From Cytophagales bacterium (GTDB lineage: Bacteria > Bacteroidota > Bacteroidia > Cytophagales > Cyclobacteriaceae), in assembly GCA_017303805.1 (NCBI GenBank), contig JAFLBQ010000007.1:124001-188000 (forward strand): a DNA stretch of 64,000 bases. The letters are read 5' to 3'. The position numbers were made by a program, and so were the translations under genes. Shown here one piece after another: positions 44,373 through 52,940 of the stretch. The notes beneath the pieces were generated by a model. The model was not told the DNA's origin. It did no database searches and saw only the letters and a program-made list of their open reading frames with translations. Numbering within the stretch: position 1 is the stretch's first letter; every line of letters starts with the position of its first letter.

Positions 44373-45059
44373 TTTACTATTGATATAGTTGAGAAACTCG
44401 CGCTTGGTATTTTCTTCTTCGAACTTGCCACCAAAAAATGCCGTTCCGGTTTTGCTGTTGGTATCGCCCACACCCCGCGAGGCCACACACATGTGGTTGG
44501 CATCCATTACCACACCCACGCTTTCGGTACCCAGTATGCGCTGTAGTTCTTTGCCTATCTGCACGGTAAGCCGTTCCTGCACCTGCGGGCGCTTGGCAAA
44601 GTATTGCACTATTCTGTTAATCTTGGAAAGACCTATAACCTTGCCGCTTGAGAAATACGCCACGTGGGCCTTGCCATAGATGGGAACAAAATGGTGTTCG
44701 CAGTGGCTGTAAAAGGTAATGTCTTTTTCTACCAGCATCTGATCGTACCGGTACTTGTTTTCGAATAACCGTGCCTGAGGTCTGTTCTTGGGATTCAGAC
44801 CACTGAACACTTCTTTTACATACATTTTGGCTACTCTTCGGGGCGTGCCTTTCAGGCTGTCGTCTGTTAAATCAAGACCTAAAATCTCCATTATTTCATG
44901 AAACCGCCTTTCGATCTGTTCCACTTTTTCATCATCGCTTAAGGTAAAGGCATCCGCGCGCAAGGGCGTATTCCACGAAGTAAGTATGTGGTCATCGTCC
45001 TGATCTTCTTCCTGCGATTTAATCGGCCGGATATTCAACGCAATTTCTTTCTGTCTCAT
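44370..45059 (-). CDS. folE: GTP cyclohydrolase I
   Basis: The protein (229 residues) converts GTP to 7,8-dihydroneopterin triphosphate, the entry to folate and other pterins. The core shows RRFHEIMEILGLD, GTPRRVAKMYVKE, the zinc site (FYSHCEHHFVP and MDANHMCVASRGV) and GLSKINRIVQYFAKRPQVQE. The N-terminal 40 residues are acidic and variable. Its start lies inside the 3' end of the 6-carboxytetrahydropterin synthase gene upstream (41 bases overlap), which suggests coupled translation. Confidence 0.96.
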   Translation of the reverse strand: MRQKEIALNIRPIKSQEEDQDDDHILTSWNTPLRADAFTLSDDEKVEQIERRFHEIMEILGLDLTDDSLKGTPRRVAKMYVKEVFSGLNPKNRPQARLFENKYRYDQMLVEKDITFYSHCEHHFVPIYGKAHVAYFSSGKVIGLSKINRIVQYFAKRPQVQERLTVQIGKELQRILGTESVGVVMDANHMCVASRGVGDTNSKTGTAFFGGKFEEENTKREFLNYINSK

Positions 45060-45429
45060 ACAATTTCACTTTTAAGTCGAACTGGTTGTCAATATGCTGC
45101 CGCAGAATCCGCCAGATAACCACTGCTATGTTTTCGGCAGTTGGGTTAAGGTTTTTAAAATAAGCAGTATCTAAATTAAGGTTTTTATGATCGAATTTTT
45201 TTACCACATGCTCCTGAATCAAATCGCTCAGCACTTTCATATCAAACACGTAACCTGTTTGAGCATCGGGTATGCCTGTTAGCTTTACTTCCAATTCGTA
45301 ATTGTGCCCGTGGTAATTCGGGTTGCTACATTTTCCGAATACGGCTGCATTCTTTTCGTCATTCCACTCGGGGTTGAACAACCGGTGGGCGGCATTAAAA
45401 TGTTCTTTACGGATAACGGCTACTTTCAT
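45019..45429 (-). CDS. queD: 6-carboxytetrahydropterin synthase / PTPS family protein
   Basis: The protein (136 residues) has the PTPS zinc site (HFNAAHRLF and NYHGHNYELEV), the catalytic Cys region GKCSNPNYHGH and the C-terminal LYETERNCVEYP. QueD makes the 6-carboxytetrahydropterin used for queuosine from the product of GTP cyclohydrolase I, encoded by the next, overlapping gene. Family members can also act in other pterin routes, so the symbol is a best guess. Confidence 0.9.
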   Translation of the reverse strand: MKVAVIRKEHFNAAHRLFNPEWNDEKNAAVFGKCSNPNYHGHNYELEVKLTGIPDAQTGYVFDMKVLSDLIQEHVVKKFDHKNLNLDTAYFKNLNPTAENIAVVIWRILRQHIDNQFDLKVKLYETERNCVEYPAD

Positions 45430-45494
45430 TAGATGTAATTATAACCCCGTAAGCCGAAAATGGTTCAGAAGATTTTGAAAAGATTAGCCGGTTT

Positions 45495-46415
45495 TTAAAA
45501 ACTACTTATCGATCTGTCGTGATAATCGAACACCGGAGTTACTACACCAAGCAGTACTTCGTGGGTATTAAACCGGGTGCCAACCGAATTGTTGGTGGGG
45601 AGTTCGAAGATGTAGGCAAACCGCATGGCATTGCCCAGGCGTGCCTGAAAATGGATTCCTAATGCACCAAAGTTGCGGGTAAAGGCGCCTACCGTAATCT
45701 TTTCGTTGAAGTTGAAGTTAAAATTCAGATCGACAGAAACCGGAGAGCCACTTACAGCCCGCACCAGCGCTGAGGGTTTGAAGCGTACATTTTCATTAAG
45801 AAAAAAGACATACGAGCCAAATACATAAAAGTGTTGCTTATATAACTCAAACTGTTGCCCCGTAGATGAGGCTGTTATTGTGGTAGAGAGCAGGCGAGGC
45901 ACCGAAGCGCCCAGCATGTATCGATCGCTTTTCAGAATCAAGCCGGCACCCAGGTTGGGCTTACTTAAATTTTCGTTTGCCGAAAAAGCAATATCATCGC
46001 GTTGATCGTCTGGTATAGTAAGGGCGTTGTAGTTGGCACGAAAATTAACCATGCCGCCCTGCATCCCAAAGCTTAGCGTACGGTTATCATCCAACGGAAG
46101 TTTGTAAGAGAAGGCCGCTTGTACTTCGGTGTTGGTAATAATGCCCAGCTTATCCTGCGAAAGGATTAGCCCTGCACCCACCTTGTTATTAACCAACGAA
46201 AGGTGTGAGTTTAAATTAAATGTTTTCGGATTGCCATCGAAGCCACCCCACTGGTTGCGGTAGGTGAGGGTAGCATTAAAATTATTATTTAAGCCGGCAT
46301 AAGCAGGGTTAAGCAAAATCGGGTTGTTGATGTATTGGGCATATAAAGGATCTTGCTGGGCCCGGGCGGTTAGCGAAGTAATTACCACCAATGCTAAGAG
46401 CGTAAAGTATTTCAT
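45495..46415 (-). CDS. PorP/SprF family outer membrane protein (type IX secretion related)
   Basis: The protein (306 residues from this ATG) has a signal peptide ending in TARAQ and the PorP/SprF start QQDPLYAQYINNPILLNPAYAG, followed by a beta-barrel pattern (TLTYRNQWGGFDG, NNKVGAGLILSQDKLG). PorP/SprF proteins assist type IX secretion of particular substrates, such as gliding adhesins. The usual SprF partner, a large adhesin gene, is not adjacent, so this is an orphan member. A start nine codons earlier is in frame but gives a poorer signal peptide. Confidence 0.9.
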   Translation of the reverse strand: MKYFTLLALVVITSLTARAQQDPLYAQYINNPILLNPAYAGLNNNFNATLTYRNQWGGFDGNPKTFNLNSHLSLVNNKVGAGLILSQDKLGIITNTEVQAAFSYKLPLDDNRTLSFGMQGGMVNFRANYNALTIPDDQRDDIAFSANENLSKPNLGAGLILKSDRYMLGASVPRLLSTTITASSTGQQFELYKQHFYVFGSYVFFLNENVRFKPSALVRAVSGSPVSVDLNFNFNFNEKITVGAFTRNFGALGIHFQARLGNAMRFAYIFELPTNNSVGTRFNTHEVLLGVVTPVFDYHDRSISSF

Positions 46416-46511
46416 AGGCGCAAGGTTAAAATCCTTAATCAAGCCATTAAATTAGCAATTTTGTTGATTTAATAAGCTACTAATTACAAGGCTTTTCGGA
46501 GCTGTGGAACC

Positions 46512-48104
46512 ATGGAAGATGTAGGCCTCATTATCATTCTGCTTTCTATTGTAACTGCTTTGGCGCAGGTTACCGACCGGGTGCGGATTCCGTACCCGAT
46601 TTTGTTGGTTTTGGCCGGAATTGGGATTGGATTGGTGCCCGGCCTGCCGCATATTCACTTAAATCCCGATGTAGTATTTCTTATTTTCTTGCCGCCAGTG
46701 CTCTATGCTGCGGCCTGGTACACCTCGTGGCCTGATTTCAAAGCCCACATAAGGCCAATTTCGCTGCTGGCAATTGGGTGCGTACTGTTTACCACTGTAT
46801 TGGTAGCCATGGCTGCACATTATTTCATACCGGGTTTCGATTGGCCCGAGTCGTTTGTGTTGGGCGCAATTATTTCGCCACCGGATGCTGTAGCTGCAAC
46901 GGCTGCTACCAAAGGTCTTAAAATTCCCAAACGAATAATTACCATACTGGAAGGCGAAAGCCTGGTGAACGATGCTACCGGCCTGATTGCCTATCGGTAT
47001 GCCATTGCAGCCACCGCTTCGGGTTCGTTTATTTTTTGGTTGGCGGGAATCAATTTTTTTTACGTAGCCAGCCTGGGTGTTGTAGTTGGCCTGGCGGTGG
47101 GTTATGTGTTTTATTGGATTCATCGCATTACGCCCGACAACGCAACCACCGACACCACCTTTACACTGTTGGCACCGTACGCCTCGTACCTGATTGCCGA
47201 AGAGTTTGAAGCATCTGGTGTGTTGGCGGTAGTAGCGGCTGGTTTGTTTTTAAGTCCGCGCTCATCCGAAATTTTTTCAAATCGCACCCGCCTGCAGGCA
47301 ACTGCCGTTTGGGATACCATGATTTTTATTCTGAACGGGTTAATCTTCATTCTTATCGGACTGCAATTGCCGATGATCTTTGAAAACCTCGGCAAGTTTT
47401 CGATGGGCACTTTGTTGCTCTATGGAACGCTGGTTAGCGCAGTTACCATTGTGGCGCGTATTCTTTGGGTGTTTCCGGGTACGTACCTGCCCCGTTGGTT
47501 AAGTAAAGATGTGCGTAACCGCGAGCCTCGGCCAGGTATGCGCCAGGTGGCCATTGTTTCGTGGGCCGGGATGCGGGGCATTGTGTCGTTGGCCGCTGCA
47601 CTCGCTTTACCTTTAATGATTTCAGATAACACGGCTTTTCCGAACCGCGATCTTATTATCTTTTTAACGTTCTGTGTTATTTTTTCTACCCTGGTAGTGC
47701 AGGGCGTGTCGTTGCGAAAGTTGATTCGGCTGTTCCGCATTACAGGCGATGGCGAACACCAGCAAGTGGAGGAACGCACCCGCCTGGCAGTTGCCACACA
47801 GGTAATTGAGCATATTGAAGAATCGTATTCGTTGGGATTGAGTGCGGCTGTACTAAGCCAGATAAAAAGCAAATACGAAATCCGGATTCAACGCTTACAA
47901 AAAGAACAATCGGCAGAAAAATTAACAGCCGAACAAATCGAAGAGTTTTTGAAAATTCAGTTGGAGCTTATCCGGCACGAACGCAGGTTTGTACTCGACA
48001 TGCGCAGACAACATTTGATTAACGATGAGATGGTGCGTAAAATTGAATACGAGCTGGACCTGGAAGAAGCCCGGCTTGAGCTGGAACTGGAGAAAGCGGA
48101 GTAA
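46512..48104 (+). CDS. Na+/H+ antiporter, CPA1 family
   Basis: The 530-residue membrane protein has about twelve hydrophobic helices. Motifs of CPA1 exchangers are FLPPVLYAAAWYTSW, LGAIISPPDAVAATAA, ILEGESLVNDATGLI and WAGMRGIVSLAAALALP. These carriers exchange Na+ or K+ for H+ across the inner membrane for pH and salt balance. The last 110 residues are hydrophilic and form a charged, coiled-coil-like cytoplasmic tail rich in E, R and L. It is monocistronic and divergent from the PorP-like gene. Confidence 0.92.
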   Translation: MEDVGLIIILLSIVTALAQVTDRVRIPYPILLVLAGIGIGLVPGLPHIHLNPDVVFLIFLPPVLYAAAWYTSWPDFKAHIRPISLLAIGCVLFTTVLVAMAAHYFIPGFDWPESFVLGAIISPPDAVAATAATKGLKIPKRIITILEGESLVNDATGLIAYRYAIAATASGSFIFWLAGINFFYVASLGVVVGLAVGYVFYWIHRITPDNATTDTTFTLLAPYASYLIAEEFEASGVLAVVAAGLFLSPRSSEIFSNRTRLQATAVWDTMIFILNGLIFILIGLQLPMIFENLGKFSMGTLLLYGTLVSAVTIVARILWVFPGTYLPRWLSKDVRNREPRPGMRQVAIVSWAGMRGIVSLAAALALPLMISDNTAFPNRDLIIFLTFCVIFSTLVVQGVSLRKLIRLFRITGDGEHQQVEERTRLAVATQVIEHIEESYSLGLSAAVLSQIKSKYEIRIQRLQKEQSAEKLTAEQIEEFLKIQLELIRHERRFVLDMRRQHLINDEMVRKIEYELDLEEARLELELEKAE

Positions 48105-48113
48105 TCAAAAAAA

Positions 48114-48147
48114 GAAGCCGCCCCTTAAAGTGTAAGAGGCGGCTCTT
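48114..48147 (-). terminator. Intrinsic terminator of the DUF1080 gene (possibly bidirectional)
   Basis: The stem AGCCGCC / GGCGGCT is extended by CTT/AAG pairs and has AAAAAAA on its plus-strand left side, giving a T-run on the minus strand. It also lies just past the antiporter stop. Confidence 0.75.
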
Positions 48148-48171
48148 GTAATCTTATAATCGAAAGAGAAG

Positions 48172-48954
48172 TTATAATTTCCGCAACCAGAGATTTCTGA
48201 ATTGGGTTTTGTTGCCATGATCCTGCAAGGAGATCACATCTTCGCCATGGGCTTCAGGATAGTGATGTAATCCAATGTACAGCGTAAGGCCGTTAATGGT
48301 AACGTTATTTTGAATAACCACTCCATTATGCAACACAGTAATCCGCGCAGGATAATCGAGTGAGCCATCGGGCTTAAAGCGAGGTGCCGTGTAAATAATA
48401 TCGTAGGTGTTCCACTCCAAAGGGCTACGCGTTACATTTACTAAGGGTGCATGGTCTTTGTAAATGCTGCCAGCCTGACCATTGCGGTAAGTTCTGTTAT
48501 TATAGGAGTCCAGCACCTGCAGTTCGTACCGGTTCTGAAGAAACACTCCGCTATTGCCACGGCCCTGGCCCTCGCTTTCTACTACATCGGGGGCACTCCA
48601 TTCAACGTGTAACTGGCAGTCGCCAAATTTCAGTTTGGTTTGAATGCCGCCCGAACCGGGCACAACTTCCATGTGATCGTTGTTTACGATTTTCCAGGGG
48701 GCCGGTTTGGTAACATCTTTTTGGCTTACCCATTGATCGAGGTTTTTTCCATTGAATAGGATAATGGCATCGGAGGGCGCATCGCCAAGTAGTTTGGCGG
48801 GTGTTACTACTTTCACTTCAGGCTCCCAGATTTCAGTCATCTCGGGCTTCATGGGTGCCGGAGAAACTTCTGGTGGTTTACTGGAATATTGCGCGTGGGT
48901 AACAATGGCCATGCCCCAAAGTACGAGCGCTGGTAAGGTTAGTTTGGTATTCAT
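48172..48954 (-). CDS. DUF1080 / 3-keto-disaccharide hydrolase family protein, secreted
   Basis: The protein (260 residues from this ATG) has a signal peptide ending in VTHAQ and the DUF1080 lectin-like jelly-roll: AIILFNGKNLDQWVSQ, GSGGIQTKLKFGDCQLHVEW, GQGRGNSGVFLQNRYELQVLDSY (split here across two family blocks) and TQFRNLWLRKL. Characterised relatives hydrolyse 3-keto-glycosides after dehydrogenation. That fits the GMC dehydrogenase and Gfo/Idh/MocA genes elsewhere in the window. It is monocistronic. A 50-residue in-frame extension overlaps the bacilliredoxin gene and was rejected. Confidence 0.88.
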   Translation of the reverse strand: MNTKLTLPALVLWGMAIVTHAQYSSKPPEVSPAPMKPEMTEIWEPEVKVVTPAKLLGDAPSDAIILFNGKNLDQWVSQKDVTKPAPWKIVNNDHMEVVPGSGGIQTKLKFGDCQLHVEWSAPDVVESEGQGRGNSGVFLQNRYELQVLDSYNNRTYRNGQAGSIYKDHAPLVNVTRSPLEWNTYDIIYTAPRFKPDGSLDYPARITVLHNGVVIQNNVTINGLTLYIGLHHYPEAHGEDVISLQDHGNKTQFRNLWLRKL

Positions 48955-49036
48955 ATCAAAATGGTTTGTCGTGCGATAATTCAAACTTATCAGAAATCTG
49001 GAATTATTGCAGCACCGTTCACCAAAATCAGGCCAA

Positions 49037-49057
49037 CAAAAAAAGGCCCGAAGGCCT
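49037..49057 (-). terminator. Intrinsic terminator of the bacilliredoxin gene
   Basis: On the minus strand AGGCC-TTCG-GGCCT is followed by TTTTTT; the loop is a stable UUCG tetraloop. Confidence 0.85.
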
Positions 49058-49087
49058 CTTTCATAAGTTTCAAGTTCCTTAAAACGT

Positions 49088-49504
49088 TTAACAGAATTCG
49101 TCAAATACTTCTACCAAGTGCTCACCAATCATTTGGGCATTGCGGCCTTCAATGTGGTGGCGCTCTACAAAGTGCACCAACTCGCCATCCTTAAATAATG
49201 CAATGGAAGGAGACGAAGGCGGGTATGGTAGCGTGTATTCTCTGGCTTTTGCCACCGCTTCTTTATCCACACCGGCAAATACGGTGGCTAAATGGTTAGG
49301 CTTTTTAGCCGAGTGCTGAATAGCCCACTTAATGCCGGGGCGGGCCGCACCGGCTGCACAACCACACACCGAATTAATTACCAGTAGGGTAGTGCCCTTC
49401 TGATTTTTTAACTCCTGATCTACATCGGCTGCAGTTTTTAATTCTTTAAAGCCGGCCACGGTCAAATCCTGGCGCATGGGGGCTACAAGTGGTTCGGGAT
49501 ACAT
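49088..49504 (-). CDS. Bacilliredoxin (BrxA/BrxB family, YphP/YqiW)
   Basis: The protein (138 residues) shows the family start MYPEPLVAPMRQDL and the CxC active site in INSVCGCAAGAARPG. It also has FAGVDKEAVAKAR, the cis-Pro region PYPPSSPSIALFKDGELVHFVERHHIEGR and a terminal EFC. Bacilliredoxins remove bacillithiol from proteins after oxidative stress or act as disulfide isomerases. Whether this organism makes bacillithiol cannot be judged here. The gene is near the suf operon but separated by a repeat tract. Confidence 0.92.
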   Translation of the reverse strand: MYPEPLVAPMRQDLTVAGFKELKTAADVDQELKNQKGTTLLVINSVCGCAAGAARPGIKWAIQHSAKKPNHLATVFAGVDKEAVAKAREYTLPYPPSSPSIALFKDGELVHFVERHHIEGRNAQMIGEHLVEVFDEFC

Positions 49505-49509
49505 ATTGA

Positions 49510-49620
49510 TTTGAAATTTAGAATTATGAGTTTAAGATTTAAGATTTAAAATTTAGAGCTATTGTATTCAGAACAGTTTCAGACACTAATCAGTTCAATT
49601 CAATTTTTTAATTCGAAATT
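49510..49620. repeat. Period-7 intergenic tract (locus E)
   Basis: The plus strand reads as AT-rich 7-mers, for example ATTTAGA, ATTATGA, GTTTAAG, ATTTAAG, ATTTAAA, ATTTAGA, then looser copies. It fills the spacer between the DUF59 gene and the bacilliredoxin gene. Confidence 0.65.
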
Positions 49621-49971
49621 CTATAAAAATCCAAGTTCCAGTTTGGCGGCTTCACTCATCATATCCTGCGAGTAGGGGGGATCAAACGTTAGCTCCACCT
49701 TCACACTACTTACGCCCGGAATTTCTTTCACTTTTTGTTCTACTTCACCCGGAATTACTTCTGCCGATGGGCAGGAAGGCGAGGTAAGTGTCATTTGAAT
49801 GTACACGTTATTTACCGGAAATACATTGATCTCATAAATCAGCCCCAGCTCATAAACATCTACAGGTATTTCGGGGTCGTAAACGGTTTTTAGTGCGGCA
49901 ATTACTTTGTCGCGCAAATCACCTTGCGGAATTTCTATGGGCAATTCAGTATGTTGTGTCTGTTCGTTCAC
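49621..49971 (-). CDS. DUF59/MIP18-type iron-sulfur assembly protein of the SUF system
   Basis: The 116-residue protein has the DUF59 blocks VYDPEIPVDVYELGLIYEI and QMTLTSPSCPSAEVIPGEVE, the latter with the conserved Cys. The end, FDPPYSQDMMSEAAKLELGFL, is typical of SUF-linked members (SufT-like). These proteins help insert or mature Fe-S clusters. The start overlaps the sufE stop by four bases (ATGA), so it is part of the suf transcript. Confidence 0.9.
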   Translation of the reverse strand: MNEQTQHTELPIEIPQGDLRDKVIAALKTVYDPEIPVDVYELGLIYEINVFPVNNVYIQMTLTSPSCPSAEVIPGEVEQKVKEIPGVSSVKVELTFDPPYSQDMMSEAAKLELGFL

Positions 49972-50402
49972 CGGGCAAGTTCTGTTTGAGTTTTAAAAGC
50001 GAAGGCATATAACTTCATTTGTTTGATCATGGCTGCGAAACCATTGGAACGCTGCGTGCCAATGAAACGTTCCATGCCGATTTTATTCATGAAGTAAAGC
50101 TCGGCATTCAGAATGGCTTCTGGTTTTTGATGGTTAAAAATCCGTACCAGCAAACTCACCAGGCCTTTGGTAATAGCGGTGTTGCTATCGGCTTCAAAAA
50201 CGATTCCGCCATTTTCTAACCGGGCTGTAAGCCAAACTTTCGATTGGCAACCTTTCACCACGTTATCTTCTGTTTTGTCAACTTCTCTCATTGCCGGTAG
50301 TTTCTGACCCAGTTCCATGATATAGAATACAGTCATTTCCATATCGCCATCCAGCAACGAGAACTCGCCTATTATTTCGTCTTGAATCTGGTTGATCGAC
50401 AT
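49968..50402 (-). CDS. sufE: SufE family sulfur acceptor
   Basis: The protein (144 residues) accepts persulfide sulfur from SufS and passes it to the SufBCD scaffold. The active-site Cys is in VVKGCQSKVWLTA; IIGEFSLLDGDMEMTVFYIMELGQKLP is the family N-terminus. It overlaps sufS by one base and the DUF59 gene by four, so all three are translated from one message. Confidence 0.94.
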   Translation of the reverse strand: MSINQIQDEIIGEFSLLDGDMEMTVFYIMELGQKLPAMREVDKTEDNVVKGCQSKVWLTARLENGGIVFEADSNTAITKGLVSLLVRIFNHQKPEAILNAELYFMNKIGMERFIGTQRSNGFAAMIKQMKLYAFAFKTQTELAR

Positions 50403-51637
50403 TACTTAAGGAATTTGATGATTCGTTCAACACCTTCGGCCAGTTGATCAATTTCAGCCTTTGTATTATAAACTGAAAACGATGCTCTCACAGTTCCCTC
50501 AATACCAAGCCGATCCATTAAAGGTTGTGTGCAATGGTGACCCGTGCGCACCGCTATGCCGCGCGTATCTAGCATCTGACCAATATCAAAATGGTGGATA
50601 CCTTCAATCGCAAACGACTGCACACTTACTTTTTTCTTAGCTGTGCCAATCAGTTTAACTCCCTTAATCGCAGATAATTTCTCAACAGCATAAACAAGCA
50701 GTTCATGCTCATAAGCCACTATGTTATCTTTACCCAATTCATTAATGAAGTTAACCGCTTCGTTTAAAGCAACTACATCACCAATGTTGGGAGTGCCCGC
50801 TTCAAACTTGTAGGGGAGGTCGTTGTAAGTTGTTTTGGTAAATGTTACTTCTTTAATCATTTCGCCACCACCCATATAAGGCGGCATTTTTTCCAACAAC
50901 TCTCTTTTACCATACAGAATGCCAGTGCCGGTGGGGCCAAACATTTTGTGCGATGAAATGCAGTAGAAATCGCAATCCAGTTCCTGTACATCAATAGGTA
51001 AATGAGCAGAAGCCTGTGCGCCATCTATTAGTACAACGGCACCGGCTTCATGTGCTAACTTTATTATTTCTTTTACCGGATTAATGGTGCCCAGGCTGTT
51101 AGATGCATGGTTTACGGCCACCACTTTTGGTTTACCCGTAAGTAATTTCCGATACGCATCAAGGTCCAGTTCACCGCTTTCCGTTACCGGGATTACTTTT
51201 ATACGAGCTTTACGTTCTTCACAAATCAGTTGCCATGGAACAATGTTGGAGTGATGTTCCAGCCCGGAGATGATCACTTCATCGCCTGCATGTAAAAAGG
51301 TACGTCCGTACGATGCAGCAACCAGGTTAATACTTTCGGTTACACCTCGGGTAAAGATGATCTCTTCTGAATGCCTGGCGTGAATAAAATTCTGCATCGA
51401 AAGCCGCGTGGCTTCATAGGCTTTAGTAGCCCGCTCGGCCAACGTATGAATGCCCCGGTGAATGTTGGCATTATCGTGCTGGTAATAGTGAGTGAGCGCA
51501 TCAATAACCCGTTGTGGTTTTTGGTTGGTGGCCGCATTATCAAAATATACCAGGGGCTTACCATTTACTAATTGATGCAACACCGGAAATTGAGCCCGGA
51601 TTTTTTCAACATCAATAGGAGCGGTAAGTACACTCAT
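50402..51637 (-). CDS. sufS: Cysteine desulfurase SufS
   Basis: SufS (411 residues) is a PLP enzyme that removes sulfur from cysteine for Fe-S cluster building. Features are YFDNAATNQKP, IFTRGVTESINLVA, the PLP lysine in DFYCISSHKMFGPTGTG and the catalytic Cys in VRTGHHCTQPLMDR. It follows sufD by two bases. Confidence 0.97.
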   Translation of the reverse strand: MSVLTAPIDVEKIRAQFPVLHQLVNGKPLVYFDNAATNQKPQRVIDALTHYYQHDNANIHRGIHTLAERATKAYEATRLSMQNFIHARHSEEIIFTRGVTESINLVAASYGRTFLHAGDEVIISGLEHHSNIVPWQLICEERKARIKVIPVTESGELDLDAYRKLLTGKPKVVAVNHASNSLGTINPVKEIIKLAHEAGAVVLIDGAQASAHLPIDVQELDCDFYCISSHKMFGPTGTGILYGKRELLEKMPPYMGGGEMIKEVTFTKTTYNDLPYKFEAGTPNIGDVVALNEAVNFINELGKDNIVAYEHELLVYAVEKLSAIKGVKLIGTAKKKVSVQSFAIEGIHHFDIGQMLDTRGIAVRTGHHCTQPLMDRLGIEGTVRASFSVYNTKAEIDQLAEGVERIIKFLK

Positions 51638-51639
51638 AC

Positions 51640-52938
51640 CTAAAAGTTCTTTTGTAACCGGTCGGCAATCAATTGATCGAGGTACAATTTCAGCGTTTCG
51701 TTTTGGATAGGTTCTAATACTTCGGCTGCGAACGCATAAAGCAACATGGCCTTGGCGTTGGCTTCGGCAATTCCGCGTGAGCGCAGATAGAACAAGGCTT
51801 CCTCATCCAATTGGCCTGAAGTACATCCATGCGAACATTTCACATCATCGGCCCAGATTTCAAGTTGAGGCTTGGTGTTGATGGTAGCATGGTCGGAGAT
51901 AATAATATTGCGGTTGGATTGAAACGCATTTGTCTTTTGTGCATGGGGCCGCACATAAATCTTTCCATTGAAGACTCCTTTGGAATTTCCATCCATTATA
52001 CCCTTATACATTTCGTTGCTGAATGAGTTGGGCTTTTTATGATCCACCACGGTATGATTATCTGCCAGCGTATTTCCGTTCAGCAGATACAAACCGTAGA
52101 AGTGCGATTCGCAATTTTCACCGTCAATTAAAATCCGGAGGTTATTCCGGATCAATTGCCCATTCAGCGTAAGCGTAAACGTATTGAGTTTACTGGAAGT
52201 GGTTTGATGAATAACAGAATTTGAAACCTGGCAGATTTTGCCCGCATCGTTCTGGATTTTGCAATACTCTAAATGTGCATCGTCTTTTACTACCCATTCT
52301 TCCGCGAAGTTGTGGAATACAACCTCGTTGCCAATGGAATCTGATTTTTCGATTACACTTACGGTAGAACCTTTTTCAATAACGGCTAACAAGCGTGTTT
52401 GCGAAACTACCTGTTCAGCAGATGCATCATGTAGCTGAAGAATAAACACCGGTTTATTAACGGACGTGCTTTCAGGTACGTGAATAAAAACGCCTTCTTG
52501 CCAGGCTGCGGTATTCCAGGCGGCAAAGGCATCTGTTTCATTTTGCAGGTAGTTATTGAAATGCGCTTTGGCTATCGGGTTCTTTAAAAGCGCATCGCTT
52601 AATCTTAAAATGGTTATCTCCGATTCGAGGCTAACTACTTTCGAGAGCAGTGGATTAAACCGCCCATTTACCAACACAACCACGTTGGCGTCCAGGCCGG
52701 GTAGCAAGTAATCTGCAATCGATGAAAGATTGCTTTCGGGTGTGCTTTTATTCCAGTTAAAATTCTTTTCTAAATGCCGGGTAACAGGAGTGAAGCGGTA
52801 TTCTTCCTGTTTGGAATCAGGCAATCCGATTTTTTTTAGTTGAGCCAGCGCTTCGGTGCGCAACTCAGCTTCGGCAGTCAGGCTTTTCTGCGCCTCAATA
52901 ATTTCGGATGTAAGATCGCGTGCGATGGAGGTACTCAT
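51640..52938 (-). CDS. sufD: Fe-S cluster assembly protein SufD
   Basis: SufD (432 residues) forms the SufBC2D scaffold with SufB and SufC. The beta-helix core and the SufBD C-terminus are clear: SNEMYKGIMDGNSKGVFNGKI, SDHATINTKPQLEIWADDV and KCSHGCTSGQLDEEALFYLRSRGI. It follows sufC by two bases. Confidence 0.95.
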   Translation of the reverse strand: MSTSIARDLTSEIIEAQKSLTAEAELRTEALAQLKKIGLPDSKQEEYRFTPVTRHLEKNFNWNKSTPESNLSSIADYLLPGLDANVVVLVNGRFNPLLSKVVSLESEITILRLSDALLKNPIAKAHFNNYLQNETDAFAAWNTAAWQEGVFIHVPESTSVNKPVFILQLHDASAEQVVSQTRLLAVIEKGSTVSVIEKSDSIGNEVVFHNFAEEWVVKDDAHLEYCKIQNDAGKICQVSNSVIHQTTSSKLNTFTLTLNGQLIRNNLRILIDGENCESHFYGLYLLNGNTLADNHTVVDHKKPNSFSNEMYKGIMDGNSKGVFNGKIYVRPHAQKTNAFQSNRNIIISDHATINTKPQLEIWADDVKCSHGCTSGQLDEEALFYLRSRGIAEANAKAMLLYAFAAEVLEPIQNETLKLYLDQLIADRLQKNF

Positions 52939-52940
52939 TT

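Noticed and set aside
48955-49104. 50-residue N-terminal extension of the DUF1080 protein
   Set aside because: It covers the terminator and the end of the bacilliredoxin gene; a signal peptide starts at the later ATG.
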